Shown here in pieces: positions 62,937 through 64,000 of a stretch of DNA of 64,000 bases. The notes beneath the pieces were generated by a model that made no database searches, was not told where the DNA came from, and was given only the letters and a program-made list of their open reading frames with translations. Within the stretch, counting starts at the first letter, position 1, and the number at the start of each line of letters is the position of its first letter. The translations under genes and the position numbers were made by a program. Where the stretch lies: NCBI RefSeq assembly GCF_003856525.1, contig NZ_RJVQ01000001.1:558001-622000 (forward strand), in the 5' to 3' direction. This DNA is from Vibrio viridaestus (GTDB lineage Bacteria; Pseudomonadota; Gammaproteobacteria; Enterobacterales; Vibrionaceae).

Positions 62937-64000
62937 TGGATTGGCTAATCCCTACTGCCATGTTTGGTAGCTTTTTTATACTTGTGTTCTTCGGTGTACC
63001 TATTTCATTCTCTATCGGTTTGTCGACGTTAGTTGCTGGCGCGCTGATGTTACCTTTTGACGTCATAATCTCGGTTATTTCACAGAAGATGGCGACAGGT
63101 TTGGATAGCTTCTCACTCTTAGCAATCCCATTCTTTATCTTAGCCGGTACCTTGATGAATACGGGGGGCATCGCGCAACGACTCATTAACCTATCTCAGG
63201 TAATGGTTGGTCGTATGCCAGGATCGCTTGGTCACGTAAACGTAATGGCTAACATGATGTTTGGTTCCATTTCCGGCTCAGCTGTTGCTGCCGCTGCTGC
63301 TGTCGGGGGCACCATGAGCCCACTACAGAAAAAAGCGGGCTATGATCCTTCATATTCAGCCGCGGTTAACGTGACATCTTGTATCACCGGTCTGTTGATT
63401 CCGCCTTCAAACGTACTCATTGTCTACGCACTGACTGCGGGTGGTATCTCTGTTGCAACACTGTTTATGGCTGGCTATCTACCTGGCATTCTGATGGGAG
63501 CACTTTTGATGGTTGTCGGAACTGTCATGTCTCGCCTGCGTGGCTACCCTGTATCAGATCGTCCAACGCTAAAAGTTGCCATCCATGCGTTTGTTGATGC
63601 CATTCCGAGTATGTTACTTGTTATCATCGTTATGGGTGGTATTTTAGGCGGCATCTTTACCGCAACAGAAGCCTCTGCGATTGCAGTGGTATACACACTG
63701 GGCCTTTCCGTATTTATCTACAGACAGGTCAAAATCAAAGATCTTCCAGGTATCATTCTAGAATCGGTTGTTACAACCTCTATCGTGCTGCTATTGATCG
63801 GTATTTCAGTCAGTATGTCATGGGTTATGACATCGGCAGATATCCCATACATCATTAGTGATGCATTGATGAGTATTTCAGAAAATCCAGCGGTCATTCT
63901 CCTGATGATCAACATCATTCTATTGGTTGTTGGTATATTCATGGATATGACTCCAGCAGTACTGATTTTCACACCGATCTTCCTACCCATTGCAACCGAT
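62936..64000 (+). CDS. TRAP large permease (hexuronate system), 3' end outside window
   Basis: About 355 residues of a DctM protein are visible; the frame is still open at the window edge. It starts MDWLIPTAMFGSFFILVFFG and contains GSISGSAVAAAAAVGGTMSP, the LIPPSNVLIVYAL loop, and TATEASAIAVVYTLG, which are standard for DctM. The start overlaps the dctQ stop, with AGAGGAG just upstream. It completes the tripartite importer driven by sodium. Confidence 0.93.
   Translation, partial: MDWLIPTAMFGSFFILVFFGVPISFSIGLSTLVAGALMLPFDVIISVISQKMATGLDSFSLLAIPFFILAGTLMNTGGIAQRLINLSQVMVGRMPGSLGHVNVMANMMFGSISGSAVAAAAAVGGTMSPLQKKAGYDPSYSAAVNVTSCITGLLIPPSNVLIVYALTAGGISVATLFMAGYLPGILMGALLMVVGTVMSRLRGYPVSDRPTLKVAIHAFVDAIPSMLLVIIVMGGILGGIFTATEASAIAVVYTLGLSVFIYRQVKIKDLPGIILESVVTTSIVLLLIGISVSMSWVMTSADIPYIISDALMSISENPAVILLMINIILLVVGIFMDMTPAVLIFTPIFLPIATD

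Overview
The window reads as a Vibrio (Vibrionaceae) chromosome segment. The best evidence is a Qrr quorum-regulatory RNA with a sigma-54 promoter and an upstream LuxO-type site (10.3-10.5 kb), several Vibrio-type families (DUF2999, DUF3297), and integron attC sites of the Vibrio kind. It is rich in catabolic and transport genes, which suits the secondary chromosome; that placement is inference.

Layout. 0-2.6 kb: end of a ribose operon (rbsB, rbsK, rbsR). 2.6-6.6 kb: an unassigned sugar ABC importer with two different permeases and a single-domain ATPase. 7.2-10.1 kb: speB and speA, making putrescine from arginine through agmatine. 10.3-10.5 kb: qrr and its control region. 10.5-14 kb: a TRAP transporter with a MarR-like regulator. 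14.1-15.6 kb: bglA behind two tandem LacI-type operators. 15.9-16.8 kb: a small acidic RTX-like protein. 17.2-26.9 kb: a guanidine-degradation operon (ABC importer, two DUF1989 proteins, a biotin carboxylase of the urea/guanidine type, allophanate hydrolase) with a guanidine-I riboswitch at its head and a guanidine-II riboswitch inside it. 27.3-30.2 kb: exuR, an AEC carrier, ilvE. 30.5-39.2 kb: agmatine and putrescine catabolism (aguA, aguB, two LysR genes, a patA-like aminotransferase, an NhaC-type carrier, an aldehyde dehydrogenase). 39.2-48.7 kb: accessory genes, including a ClpP-fold periplasmic protein, a betaine-type binding protein, a second methionyl-tRNA synthetase preceded by a methionine-rich mini-ORF, and a run of small metabolic or resistance-type genes. 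48.86-53.07 kb: a cluster of integron cassettes without an integrase in view. 53.7-54.05 kb: scar of a deleted nitrilase/LysR pair. 54.1-64 kb: patD, then hexuronate catabolism (uxaC-uxaB-uxaA) and a divergent TRAP transporter.

How the genes fit. SpeA/SpeB and AguA/AguB are two routes from agmatine to putrescine. The patA-like aminotransferase and two aminobutyraldehyde dehydrogenases carry putrescine on to GABA. ExuR at 27 kb probably controls the uxa and TRAP genes 34 kb away, because the same box lies upstream of all three. The guanidine operon imports guanidine, carboxylates it, deiminates it to allophanate, and splits that to ammonia and CO2.

Most striking: two classes of guanidine riboswitch in one operon; a methionine-rich mini-ORF ahead of a second MetRS; a cassette cluster whose boundaries check internally and whose proteins are unknown; and qrr beside polyamine genes. 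No tRNA, rRNA, insertion sequence or CRISPR array was seen.
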